From the NCBI GenBank assembly GCA_027365345.1, contig DAHXNO010000059.1:1-39504 (forward strand): a DNA stretch of 39,504 nt. The letters are read 5' to 3'. The stretch is from Granulicella sp. GTDB lineage: Bacteria; Acidobacteriota; Terriglobia; Terriglobales; Acidobacteriaceae. Under the pieces are notes generated by a model. It saw nothing but the letters and a program-made list of their open reading frames with translations, made no database searches and was not told the origin of the DNA. A program made the position numbers and the translations under genes. Within the stretch, counting starts at the first letter, position 1, and every line of letters starts with the position of its first letter. Shown here in pieces: positions 32,967 through 39,504 of the stretch.

Positions 32967-33210
32967 CAGCCACACTTTTGAGCAGATAGAGCACCGCGTT
33001 GAAGACTTCATGCAAATCCACTGTGCGCGGCTTGGTGCGCTTGCGTACACGTTCCAGCAAGGGCCGAATTTGCTCAAACTGCTCCAGGGTGACGTCGCTC
33101 GGGTACGATTTTCTCTGCTCCATCCCTCTTGATTACCGCCCCGATGAGCCGGCTGCATAGAACTGCCTGGTGTCTCCCCCATCAAGGTGCAAAGATCGTA
33201 AACAGGTTCT
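32944..33210 (-). pseudogene. 5' end and N-terminal stub of an IS5-type transposase (copy 2)
   Basis: The reverse strand from 33210 carries the same IS end and leader as 3592-3678. ATG 33123 then encodes 59 residues: MEQRKSYPSDVTLEQFEQIR, PLLERVRKRTKPRTVDLHEV and FNAVLYLLKS, the N-terminal helical domain of IS5-family DDE transposases. After LLKS the sequence runs into the repeat at 32939-32966 and ends VAGGCPTHS at a TGA (32944-32946), where intact enzymes continue with a Gly-Cys-x-Trp-Arg motif. No catalytic residue remains. The orientation is opposite to copy 1. Confidence 0.75.
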
Positions 33211-33558
33211 GAGGAGTTGGAGAGTGATGGAGCGTGGGGGCGCAAACAGCGCTTGCGGAACTACGAAGGCGGATCTTGCGTATGGGAACGAATGGCCACT
33301 GCAACCATGCCGGCGGTTGTACCCAGACGGGGCGAAGGTTCCAAGAGGCAGGCCGTGCGGCAGCTTTGGACGGCGGAGGAGCGGCGCAGCGTGCTTTTGC
33401 CCACCGGGGACAGGACGCAGGCGGGGGCAAGGGGCGGGGCGGCGCAGATGCCGCTGAGTGGGGAGATTCGCAGCAGGGATCTTCGCGGCGGGGAGATTGG
33501 CAGCGGGGTTGTTGGCAGCAAGAAGATTCGCCGGAACGGGCTGGTGGAGGAGGCGCAG
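33211..33558 (+). other. GC-rich region upstream of the ECF sigma gene, no separate gene supported
   Basis: The sigma factor frame stays open through this region from 33217, but the encoded sequence is low-complexity (Arg/Gly/Gln-rich) with no similarity to sigma factors. On the plus strand 33420-33560 contains irregular GGGAGATT/GCGGGGA repeats. It most likely holds the promoter and leader of the sigma operon, partly displaced by the adjoining IS5-type end at 33210. Confidence 0.4.
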
Positions 33559-34263
33559 ATGCCGCCTGAAGAGCCCACGCAGCGCTCCCAACCGCAGGCT
33601 GCCGGAGAGACTCGCAGCGACTTGAGCGGCGCCCTGGGTGGAGGCGGCGGCCCTTCTGCGATGCTGGCAGAGCAGAGAGCGCTGGCAGAGCTGGCCAAGC
33701 GATGCCGGGAGGGCGATGCCAGCGCATGGGAACAACTGGCCGGATCCCAACACCGCAGAGTGTATGCGATCTGCTACCGGTTTACGGGGTCGCAGAGCGA
33801 TGCGGAGGATTTGACCCAGGAGACCTTTCTGAAGATGTTCCGCAACCTGGGAAGTTTTGATGCGGAGAAGGGAAGTTTTACGACGTGGCTGACGACGCTG
33901 ACGCGGAATCTGCTGGTGGACCACTATCGGCGGTCGCGGATGGAGCGCGCCAGCGATTCGCTGGATGAGAGCCAGGATGGGGAAGAGGATGGGCCGAGGA
34001 GGGTAGACCGGCTGGCCGACGGAGGAAGGAATCAGGAGCAGCAGCTTGCGGGTTTGGAGTTACGCGCGCAGATTCAGGAGGCGCTGAGCAGCCTGTCGCC
34101 CGATCTGCGCGAAGCGGTGATTTTGCGAGATCTGCAAGAGATGGATTACAAAGAGATTGCCGAAGTACTTGGGGTTCCCCAGGGCACCGTGAAGAGCCGG
34201 ATCAGCCGGGGTAGAAGCGAACTTGCGCGGCTGCTGCGACGTATAGAAGGGCAGGTGATGTAA
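33559..34263 (+). CDS. ECF-type RNA polymerase sigma factor
   Basis: From ATG 33559 (MPPEEPTQRS, behind GGAGGAGG) the protein has 234 residues. An N-terminal flexible stretch of about 35 residues precedes sigma region 2 (RVYAICYRFTGSQSDAEDLT then QETFLKMFRNL and FTTWLTTLTRNLLVDHYRR). An acidic linker with DGEEDGPRR separates it from region 4 (LSSLSPDLREAVILRDLQEM, then YKEIAEVLGVPQGTVKSRIS). It lacks region 3, as ECF factors do. The frame is open to 33217, but the added 114 residues look non-functional. The stop is immediately followed by the GTG of the anti-sigma gene (TAAGTG), so the pair is coupled. Confidence 0.92.
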   Translation: MPPEEPTQRSQPQAAGETRSDLSGALGGGGGPSAMLAEQRALAELAKRCREGDASAWEQLAGSQHRRVYAICYRFTGSQSDAEDLTQETFLKMFRNLGSFDAEKGSFTTWLTTLTRNLLVDHYRRSRMERASDSLDESQDGEEDGPRRVDRLADGGRNQEQQLAGLELRAQIQEALSSLSPDLREAVILRDLQEMDYKEIAEVLGVPQGTVKSRISRGRSELARLLRRIEGQVM

Positions 34264-35127
34264 GTGGCGAAGAGAGGCAAGTTCGAGGGGGGGATGGCGC
34301 AGCCGGAGAGATGGCCGGGGAGGCGTACGGAGGACTGCGCGATCTACGAGATGATGGTTCCGGAGGCGATCGACGGAACGTTGGCTGCGGCGGAGCAGGG
34401 GATCTTTGACCGGCACATCGCCGGTTGTGAGGCTTGCAGGAGTGAACTGGCGGAGGCGCAGCGCGGCGAGGCGTGGCTGAGCTTGTTGAAGAGCCAGGCG
34501 GTGGAACCACCGGCTGATCTGCTGGCGAGGGTGCTGGCGGGGACGACGGGATGGAAGGCTGAGGGCGAGGGTGCTTCCGCTGCGGCTGGGCAGGCACAGG
34601 TTCCCGCGGCGAGGCCGGACGAAGCGCTGGATGGAGTTCTGGGCGGGCGCGGAGGCGCGGCGCTGCCAGAGCGCGTTGACGAGCTTGCGGGATGGACGGG
34701 GCCGGGCGGTGGATGGGGTTTGAGCGATGGAAGCCTGAGCGTAGGGGCGAAGGCATTGAACAGGCGGCAGGGGGCGGGGAGAATTGCCGCAGCTGGGAGG
34801 CCGGGCTGGGTATCAAGCTGGGCGTCGAAATGGGCATCGAATTGGGCCTCTGTTGTGGCGACGATGCAGCAGCCACGCTTGGCGATGACCGTGGGGATGG
34901 CCTTCTTCTCGATTGCCTTGACGCTGAATCTTACCGGGGTGCGGCTGAGGGATCTGAGGGCGTCTGATTTTACGTTTTCCGCGCTGAAACGGGCTGCGGC
35001 GGATACGCATGCGTCGGTAGCCAGGATCTTCGAGAACAACCGTGAGGTGTATCAAGTGGAGTCGCGGCTGAACGAGTTGCGGAATGTCGATGCGATGAAC
35101 GACGCTTCGCGGGCCGGCCGCCGGTGA
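34264..35127 (+). CDS. Zinc-finger (zf-HC2) membrane anti-sigma factor
   Basis: A 287-residue protein starting at GTG 34264, directly after the sigma gene. Its N-terminal anti-sigma domain has C25 and the HxxxCxxC motif (H51, C55, C58 in RHIAGCEACRSE) typical of zinc-binding anti-sigma domains that hold the ECF factor inactive. A low-complexity Gly/Ala linker follows (about 95-200), then one transmembrane helix (about 205-228, TVGMAFFSIALTLNLTGVRL) and a periplasmic tail of about 55 residues. Release of the sigma factor in response to an envelope signal is the known mechanism in this family; the signal here is unknown. Confidence 0.9.
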   Translation: MAKRGKFEGGMAQPERWPGRRTEDCAIYEMMVPEAIDGTLAAAEQGIFDRHIAGCEACRSELAEAQRGEAWLSLLKSQAVEPPADLLARVLAGTTGWKAEGEGASAAAGQAQVPAARPDEALDGVLGGRGGAALPERVDELAGWTGPGGGWGLSDGSLSVGAKALNRRQGAGRIAAAGRPGWVSSWASKWASNWASVVATMQQPRLAMTVGMAFFSIALTLNLTGVRLRDLRASDFTFSALKRAAADTHASVARIFENNREVYQVESRLNELRNVDAMNDASRAGRR

Positions 35128-35220
35128 CGAGAGTCGGGAGCGCAATGGGTAGAGCGGGTCTGGGAGAGCGGGTCTGGGAAGACGGGTTTGGGAAATACAG
35201 GGAAAGCAAGTCTGGCGAGT

Positions 35221-36978
35221 ATGGACATGGATAGGACCAACGCGGACGGAGAGAATGCCCCGGAGACGCAGGGCGGCAGCGCCGGGGAGAGTTCCCAGGG
35301 GAGTGAGCCTGCGGGTGCGGGGACAGCGTCGCGGGTGGGGTTCTGCCAGGATTGCGGACGGCCGCTGACCGCGCTGACGGCGCGCAAGGTGGGTGGAGGA
35401 GTGTTCTGCGAACCATGCCTGATGGCGCGGATAGCGGCGGGCTCGCCGACGGGGGCATGGCGAACGGTTTCACCGAACCCGTTTGCCGCGGCGGTGGCTG
35501 ATGCGGCACGGGGCGACGAGCCGCGGCCGATGCTGGCGGGGATTCTGGGTTTGATCCCAGGGGTGGGGGCGATGTACAACGGCCAGTTTGCCAAGGGGAT
35601 GGTGCATCTGGCGATTTTTGTGATGCTGACGTTTGTGGCCGACAATGTGAGCGATTTTTTTGGGATCTTCTGCGCGGGATGGATCTTCTATATGGCCTTT
35701 GAGGCCTACCATACCGCGGTGGCTCGGCGCGACGGCTTACCCCTGCCGAATGCCTTTGGGTTCAATGATCTTGGCGAGCGAATGGGGTTTGGGGGGAGTT
35801 GGGCCGGCACGCCGCCAGCAGCCGGGGTAAGGCCGCAGAGCGCGCCGAGTGGGGCGGCGAGTCCGACGCCGCAGGCGGGGTTCCAAGCAGAGACCGCTGG
35901 AGCGCCTTATGGGGGCTCGGGATGGGCTGGGCCTGGAACTTCCGCCACGGCTGGAGCTTCCACTGTGCCTGGAGTTGCGGCCATGCCTGGATATGAGCCT
36001 ATGCCTGGAACGTCCGCTGGGTCTGGAGCTCCGGCGGGGTCTGGAACTCCTTATGCAGGGGTGAATACGGCGGCGGTGGGCGCGGCTCCGGCATGGACGG
36101 GATACGTGGCTCCGACGGCATTTGCTGCGTCTGGATCGGCTGGGCCTGGGTTTGCCGGGGCTGGGCGCGTGGCGCCGCCAGCCTCTGCGGCGTCTCCGGC
36201 AGGGCGGCCGATTGGGCAGGGAGCAGGCGCGTGGGGGCAGACGCCCTACACGGAGACCTTTACGGGTGCGGGACAAGGCTATGGGGCCGGTGGAGCGGGT
36301 TATGGAGCGTCCACGGCGCCAGCGGCCGGGCGACGGTTCCCGGTGGGCGCTTTGTGGTTGATTGGGCTGGGAGTGCTGATTCTGGCTGTGAACCTGCTTC
36401 AAGACTGGAGGCTGACGGAGTGGTGGGCTCCTCTGTTCTTTGCCGGGCTCTCGATCTGGGTGTTCTTTCGCCGTCTGCGCCCAGGGGGCGCGGTGCTGCG
36501 GATGATGCGAGGGCCGATTGTGTTGATGGTGGTGGCGGTGGTGCTGGCGCTGCATGCAGCGAATCTTGCCATAAGCGACGGAGTTGCAGCCTCGATTCTG
36601 CTGATTGTGCTGGGCGTGGTGATGCTGCTGGAGCGGGTGCTGGGCGGCTGGCGGATGACCCCGGCTGCGATGGCGGGAGCGGGAGCTGGGCCTGGAGCGG
36701 GAGTTGCATCTGGAGTTGGAGCGGCGGGCACAGGCGCTGCGTGGCGTGGTGATGGCGGAGTGGCTGCACGGGGGTGGAATGCGGCGAGCGCGGGGCCGGC
36801 GGGGAGTGTGGACGCCAGTGATGCCCCGGCGCGAGCGGAGTGGGCGAAGGCGGAGGACAGGGCGCATCCGAGTGACCTGGCCGACAGCGCGAAAGGCAGT
36901 GGAGATGCTCCGGGCGAGGGGCAGGATGCGGCAGAGGAGCCGGGGGGTGGTTGGCCGGAGGGGCAAGGACCGCGATGA
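35221..36978 (+). CDS. Zinc-ribbon multi-pass membrane protein with LiaI/LiaF-like C-terminal block
   Basis: A 585-residue protein from ATG 35221; a TTG at 35188 is an alternative start. An acidic, Gly/Ser-rich N-terminus is followed by a zinc ribbon (C42, C45, C63, C66: FCQDCGRPL and VFCEPC). Two hydrophobic segments around GILGLIPGVGAMYNGQ and LAIFVMLTF resemble a TM2-like domain (about 105-165). A long Gly/Ala/Pro linker (about 195-375) leads to four more transmembrane segments (about 378-500, FPVGALWLIGLGVLILAVNL onward) like those of LiaI/LiaF stress proteins. The C-terminus is disordered. Its position after sigma and anti-sigma genes suggests membrane-stress sensing or homeostasis. Its last base pairs overlap the next start (ATGA). 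Confidence 0.75.
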   Translation: MDMDRTNADGENAPETQGGSAGESSQGSEPAGAGTASRVGFCQDCGRPLTALTARKVGGGVFCEPCLMARIAAGSPTGAWRTVSPNPFAAAVADAARGDEPRPMLAGILGLIPGVGAMYNGQFAKGMVHLAIFVMLTFVADNVSDFFGIFCAGWIFYMAFEAYHTAVARRDGLPLPNAFGFNDLGERMGFGGSWAGTPPAAGVRPQSAPSGAASPTPQAGFQAETAGAPYGGSGWAGPGTSATAGASTVPGVAAMPGYEPMPGTSAGSGAPAGSGTPYAGVNTAAVGAAPAWTGYVAPTAFAASGSAGPGFAGAGRVAPPASAASPAGRPIGQGAGAWGQTPYTETFTGAGQGYGAGGAGYGASTAPAAGRRFPVGALWLIGLGVLILAVNLLQDWRLTEWWAPLFFAGLSIWVFFRRLRPGGAVLRMMRGPIVLMVVAVVLALHAANLAISDGVAASILLIVLGVVMLLERVLGGWRMTPAAMAGAGAGPGAGVASGVGAAGTGAAWRGDGGVAARGWNAASAGPAGSVDASDAPARAEWAKAEDRAHPSDLADSAKGSGDAPGEGQDAAEEPGGGWPEGQGPR

Positions 36979-38687
36979 GTTCTTATCCTCCCCCGCCGCC
37001 CGATCCCTATGCAGGAGGCTACAGCCGTGGCGCGCTGCGGGCGCAGCGGCGGATGCTGGAGGCGCAGGCCCGGGCGGAGCGGCAGCGGCAAAGGGCGATG
37101 CGCCGCCACCTGCTGGACCAACAGAGAGCGGCGCGACGGATCTCGCGGAGGGGATCGATTGTTGGACCGTTGCTGATTCTGGCTGTGGGAGTGACGTTGC
37201 TGCTGGCCGAGTTGGGACGGATCGAGTGGGAGGCGGCTCTGCGGTGGTACGGCCGCTGGTGGCCGGCGGTGATGATCGCCGCCGGAGTGATTCTTCTGCT
37301 GGAGTGGTTGGCCGACGAGCGGTTGTCTGCCTCCAGGAGGTCTGCGGCCTCGGCTGCCGGGGCCGGGCCTGCCGGGGGCGAGATGGCCGGATGGGCGCAG
37401 GGCAGCCCGGGGCGGGTGTTGGGCGGCGGAGTGGTGTTGCTGCTGGTGCTGCTGGCGCTGGCGGGGCTGGGCGTACGGCTGGTGTGGGAGCCGGTGCAGG
37501 GTGCGCTTGGATGGCGCAACCACAGTCTGGCGGATGGTTCTTCCGAACTGGCCGCTCTGTTTGGCCAGAGGTACGACACAGACAGTTCGATGGCGAACGC
37601 GCTGCCGGAAGGCTCCACGCTATTGATTCACGACCCGCATGGAGATGTTACGGTTTCTGGTGCGAGCAGCGACGGGCAGGTACACGTGAGTGTGCATAGC
37701 GAGGCGCATGCGTGGGATCAAGAGCTGGTGCGACAAAAGATGCAAGCGTTGCAGCCGAGGTTTTCGCTGAAGAGCGGCGTGCTGCGTCTGGATGGAAGCA
37801 CTGTGGAGGGCGGTGAGACAGACTTGACCGTCACGCTGCCGCACACGGCTGGGGTGACGATTGTGGCGGATCAGGGCGACGTGACAGTGAGTGAGACGGG
37901 CGGGCCGGTGACGATCTCCGCGAATCACGGGGACGTGGATGTGAGTGGGGTGAACAACAGCGTGACGCTGCATTTGAACGACGACGATGCGAGCCTGACG
38001 CTGCACAGCATCCATGGGCCGGTGGTAGCGGAGGGGCACTGCGGGGACATTGACATCTCTGAGGTGAAGGGCGACCTGACGCTGCGGGGAGATTTCTTCG
38101 GTACCACGGATCTGGAGCACGTGGATGGAGCGATTCGGTTTGAGACCAGCCGGACGCAGTTCAGCGCGGCGCGTCTGGAGGATGAGTTCGACGTGGACAA
38201 CGACAGTCTGGATGCGAACGAGCTGCTGGGGCCGGTGGTTCTGAAGACGGAGGACAAGAACATCACGCTGGATCGGGTTGAGGGCAGCGTGACGGTGACC
38301 AACCGCGATGGATCCGTGGAGGTGACGCAGGCGGCGCCGCTGGGCGCGCTCTCTATCCAGAACCATGCCGGATCGGTGGACGTGGGATTGCCGGGCGATA
38401 GTGGATTTGATCTGGATGCGCAGACGCGCAACGGAGAGATGGAGAACGACTTTGGCCTGAGCGCGGTGACGGCGGATGACGTGAGCAAGCTGCGCGGCCG
38501 GGTGGGGAAGGGTGGTCCAACGGTGACGATAGCAACGTCGGATGGAGATGTGACGGTGAGGCGAAGCTCGGTGGCTCCGCTTCCGCCGGAGCAGGCTCCG
38601 GCGACGATCACCTTTCCCCAGCGGGGGAGGGGTAGTAAGGCACCGCGGGCGCAGGATGCTGCACCCTCGCCTTTGAAGGATTTTTGA
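36975..38687 (+). CDS. DUF4097-type (beta-strand repeat) membrane-anchored protein
   Basis: A 570-residue protein starting at ATG 36975 in an ATGA overlap with the preceding stop. A proline-rich start (SSYPPPPPDPYAGGY) and basic helix precede three transmembrane segments (about 61-80, 97-113, 146-168). From about residue 205 the protein is exported beta-strand repeat, with recurring GDVTVS / GDVDVS / GDIDIS / GSVDVG units spaced roughly 15-22 residues apart, as in the DUF4097 adhesin-like domain. It ends in a short disordered tail. DUF4097 proteins often accompany ECF or LiaFSR-type envelope modules, and this one would be the terminal member of the four-gene cluster. Exact function unknown. 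Confidence 0.85.
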   Translation: MSSYPPPPPDPYAGGYSRGALRAQRRMLEAQARAERQRQRAMRRHLLDQQRAARRISRRGSIVGPLLILAVGVTLLLAELGRIEWEAALRWYGRWWPAVMIAAGVILLLEWLADERLSASRRSAASAAGAGPAGGEMAGWAQGSPGRVLGGGVVLLLVLLALAGLGVRLVWEPVQGALGWRNHSLADGSSELAALFGQRYDTDSSMANALPEGSTLLIHDPHGDVTVSGASSDGQVHVSVHSEAHAWDQELVRQKMQALQPRFSLKSGVLRLDGSTVEGGETDLTVTLPHTAGVTIVADQGDVTVSETGGPVTISANHGDVDVSGVNNSVTLHLNDDDASLTLHSIHGPVVAEGHCGDIDISEVKGDLTLRGDFFGTTDLEHVDGAIRFETSRTQFSAARLEDEFDVDNDSLDANELLGPVVLKTEDKNITLDRVEGSVTVTNRDGSVEVTQAAPLGALSIQNHAGSVDVGLPGDSGFDLDAQTRNGEMENDFGLSAVTADDVSKLRGRVGKGGPTVTIATSDGDVTVRRSSVAPLPPEQAPATITFPQRGRGSKAPRAQDAAPSPLKDF

Positions 38688-38936
38688 CGGGGTGGTGAGG
38701 GCGCAGGCGGCTGCGGGATGGATGGTGACTTGAGGCGTGAGATACCTTCTATCCGTGTTCCTTTCGAGCATTCGGCCGCCGCTGGTAAAAAAGGGCATGA
38801 GGGGACACGTCCATCACGAGAGCCTTCCTGCAAAGAAGTTTGTATTGGGCAGCAAAGGTTTTGCCGCCATCACGGCAGTGGAAGGACTTAAGCTCCGTTC
38901 TGGTAGTGACTGGACAGTGCCAAGTTCTCCGTTTGG
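38688..38936 (-). other. Intergenic stretch with possible remnant of a second IS orfB
   Basis: No intact gene. The minus strand just downstream of the DUF6788 gene can be read as RRTWHCPVTTRTELKSFHCR then DGGKTFAAQYKL, faintly like a transposase zinc-finger segment, before running to a stop at 38749. This would fit a deleted orfB partner of the DUF6788 gene. The evidence is weak. Confidence 0.25.
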
Positions 38937-39281
38937 TCAGGAGCGCTTGTTGGCCAGGCGGAGGTTGGATAGTTCGGTAGCCAGATCGATCCAGCGGTCC
39001 ACCAGCGTCTTCATGACCTGGTAGTTTTTCAGCTCCCGACGGACGGTGGGAAGATCTTCCTTGCGCACGAACTTCGAACTGCTCTTTCCCTTGCGCGTAA
39101 AGCTGACCTGATAGTAGGGCCCGTGCTTCTCGGGCGGTGTGGCCTTGCACCTGCATCCCGGTGTACCGCAGACGTTGTACTGTGTCGAGAGGCTGCCCGG
39201 ACGCAGATCGCCGAGCGCGGCCAGTTGCCCCTTCACTTTCTCGATTTGCCGCAGCAAGAGCTTTTCCCTCGAGATGGTCAT
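38937..39281 (-). CDS. DUF6788-type protein (second copy, IS-associated)
   Basis: A 114-residue protein (MTISREKLLLRQIEKVKGQL) with the same plan as the ISKra4 orfA at 10418-10819: N-terminal helix, LGDLRPGSL, the cysteine motif CGTPGCRCK, GPYYQVSFTRKGKSSSKFV and a helical C-terminus. Its stop is not followed by an intact transposase, and it lacks the lysine-rich A7 tail of the other copy. It is divergent from a transposase start at 39371. Probably a leftover of an ISKra4-like element; function unknown. Confidence 0.7.
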   Translation of the reverse strand: MTISREKLLLRQIEKVKGQLAALGDLRPGSLSTQYNVCGTPGCRCKATPPEKHGPYYQVSFTRKGKSSSKFVRKEDLPTVRRELKNYQVMKTLVDRWIDLATELSNLRLANKRS

Positions 39282-39326
39282 TGACTAAAAGCATAACGCC
39301 GAAGATGCCGTTTTGTGTGTGCTGTA

Positions 39327-39352
39327 ACCGATAGTGCTGCAATGCTATCGGT
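39327..39352. repeat. Hairpin just upstream of the right-edge transposase
   Basis: ACCGATAG (39327-39334) and CTATCGGT (39345-39352) form a perfect 8-bp inverted repeat with a 10-base loop, ending 18 bases before the ATG at 39371. It could belong to the IS terminal region or insulate the transposase from outside transcription, a known strategy of insertion sequences. Confidence 0.45.
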
Positions 39353-39370
39353 ATTTATGCCTTCATCAGC

Positions 39371-39504
39371 ATGATGCCCCTCTGGACTGTCTGGTTCGAT
39401 GCCGTGCGCACACTCCGCCCCGCTTGCCGAAGATTGCATACCTTTCTCTGGATGATTCTGGCTTTGGTCGGCCTCTCCTGCCGCCCGGAGCGGGCCGGCG
39501 TCAC
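39371..39504 (+). CDS. Transposase, N-terminal fragment (continues beyond window)
   Basis: The frame from ATG 39371 (or 39374) is open to the right edge and gives MMPLWTVWFDAVRTLRPACR followed by RLHTFLWMILALVGLSCRPE and RAGVT. The pattern (PLW..W...V..LR.AC.R..TFLW....L.GL..R.. .GVT) matches the start of a group of DDE transposases I remember from acidobacterial and planctomycete genomes, but too little is present to name the IS family. No ribosome site is obvious. Confidence 0.5.
   Translation, partial: MMPLWTVWFDAVRTLRPACRRLHTFLWMILALVGLSCRPERAGV

Noticed and set aside
33217-33558. 114-codon N-terminal extension of the ECF sigma factor
   Set aside because: Low-complexity Arg/Gly sequence starting next to an IS end; ATG 33559 has a better ribosome site and normal family length.

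Overview
The window reads as part of an acidobacterial (Acidobacteriota, probably Terriglobia) chromosome. The grounds are the GC-rich coding style, three consecutive ADOP-type (acidobacterial duplicated orphan permease, MacB/FtsX-like) permeases that all begin MTNLWKDLRYA, a TonB-type protein next to a large secreted protein, and a high load of insertion-sequence debris and short palindromic repeats. This assignment is inference from gene families; no 16S rRNA gene is present.

Layout. (1) 1-3000: two minus-strand genes, a TonB-family energy transducer followed by a secreted protein whose M48-peptidase-like segment has lost its HExxH motif; the latter runs off the left edge. (2) 3000-5300: a gene graveyard with palindromic repeats, the 5' stub of an IS5-type transposase, the C-terminal remnant of an unidentified gene, the C-terminal half of an IS1634-type transposase, and a strongly structured element (5051-5153). 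(3) 5300-9000: ordinary-looking chromosomal genes trpD, an ArsB-like permease, thymidine kinase (minus) and a Cu/Zn-SOD-like lipid-free secreted protein that lacks one copper ligand. (4) 9000-10860: an ISKra4-type insertion sequence with a DUF6788 orfA, an A7 slippery heptamer at the orfA/orfB overlap, and a second frameshift that probably inactivates it. (5) 10995-11970: an atypical tRNA-Asn directly followed by a decayed tyrosine integrase, the scar of an integrative element. (6) 12070-27551: the centrepiece, a nine-gene efflux and regulation cluster: HlyD adaptor, ABC ATPase, three ADOP permeases, second ABC ATPase, TolC-type outer-membrane channel, sigma-54 response regulator and NtrY-like sensor kinase. 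A good sigma-54 promoter candidate (12070-12085) lies just upstream of the first gene, so the cluster may control its own transcription. (7) 27552-31301: a decayed stretch, then a divergent AraC regulator and aldo/keto reductase with a secreted tandem-SRPBCC protein downstream. (8) 31450-33210: a dead IS256-type element carrying two copies of a 38-bp palindromic mini-element, each flanked by a 4-bp duplication, lying against a second IS5-type stub. (9) 33559-38687: a four-gene ECF sigma, anti-sigma, zinc-ribbon membrane protein and DUF4097 protein cluster that looks like an envelope-stress or membrane-homeostasis module. (10) 38937-39504: a second DUF6788 gene divergent from the start of another transposase that leaves the window.

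The most interesting items are the self-contained sigma-54/ADOP efflux cluster, the 38-bp palindromic mini-element with clean target duplications, the three-way-junction element upstream of trpD, the likely programmed frameshift in the ISKra4 element, and several enzyme-like proteins missing key residues (M48-like, SodC-like, one ABC D-loop). No CRISPR array, rRNA or phage structural gene was seen.
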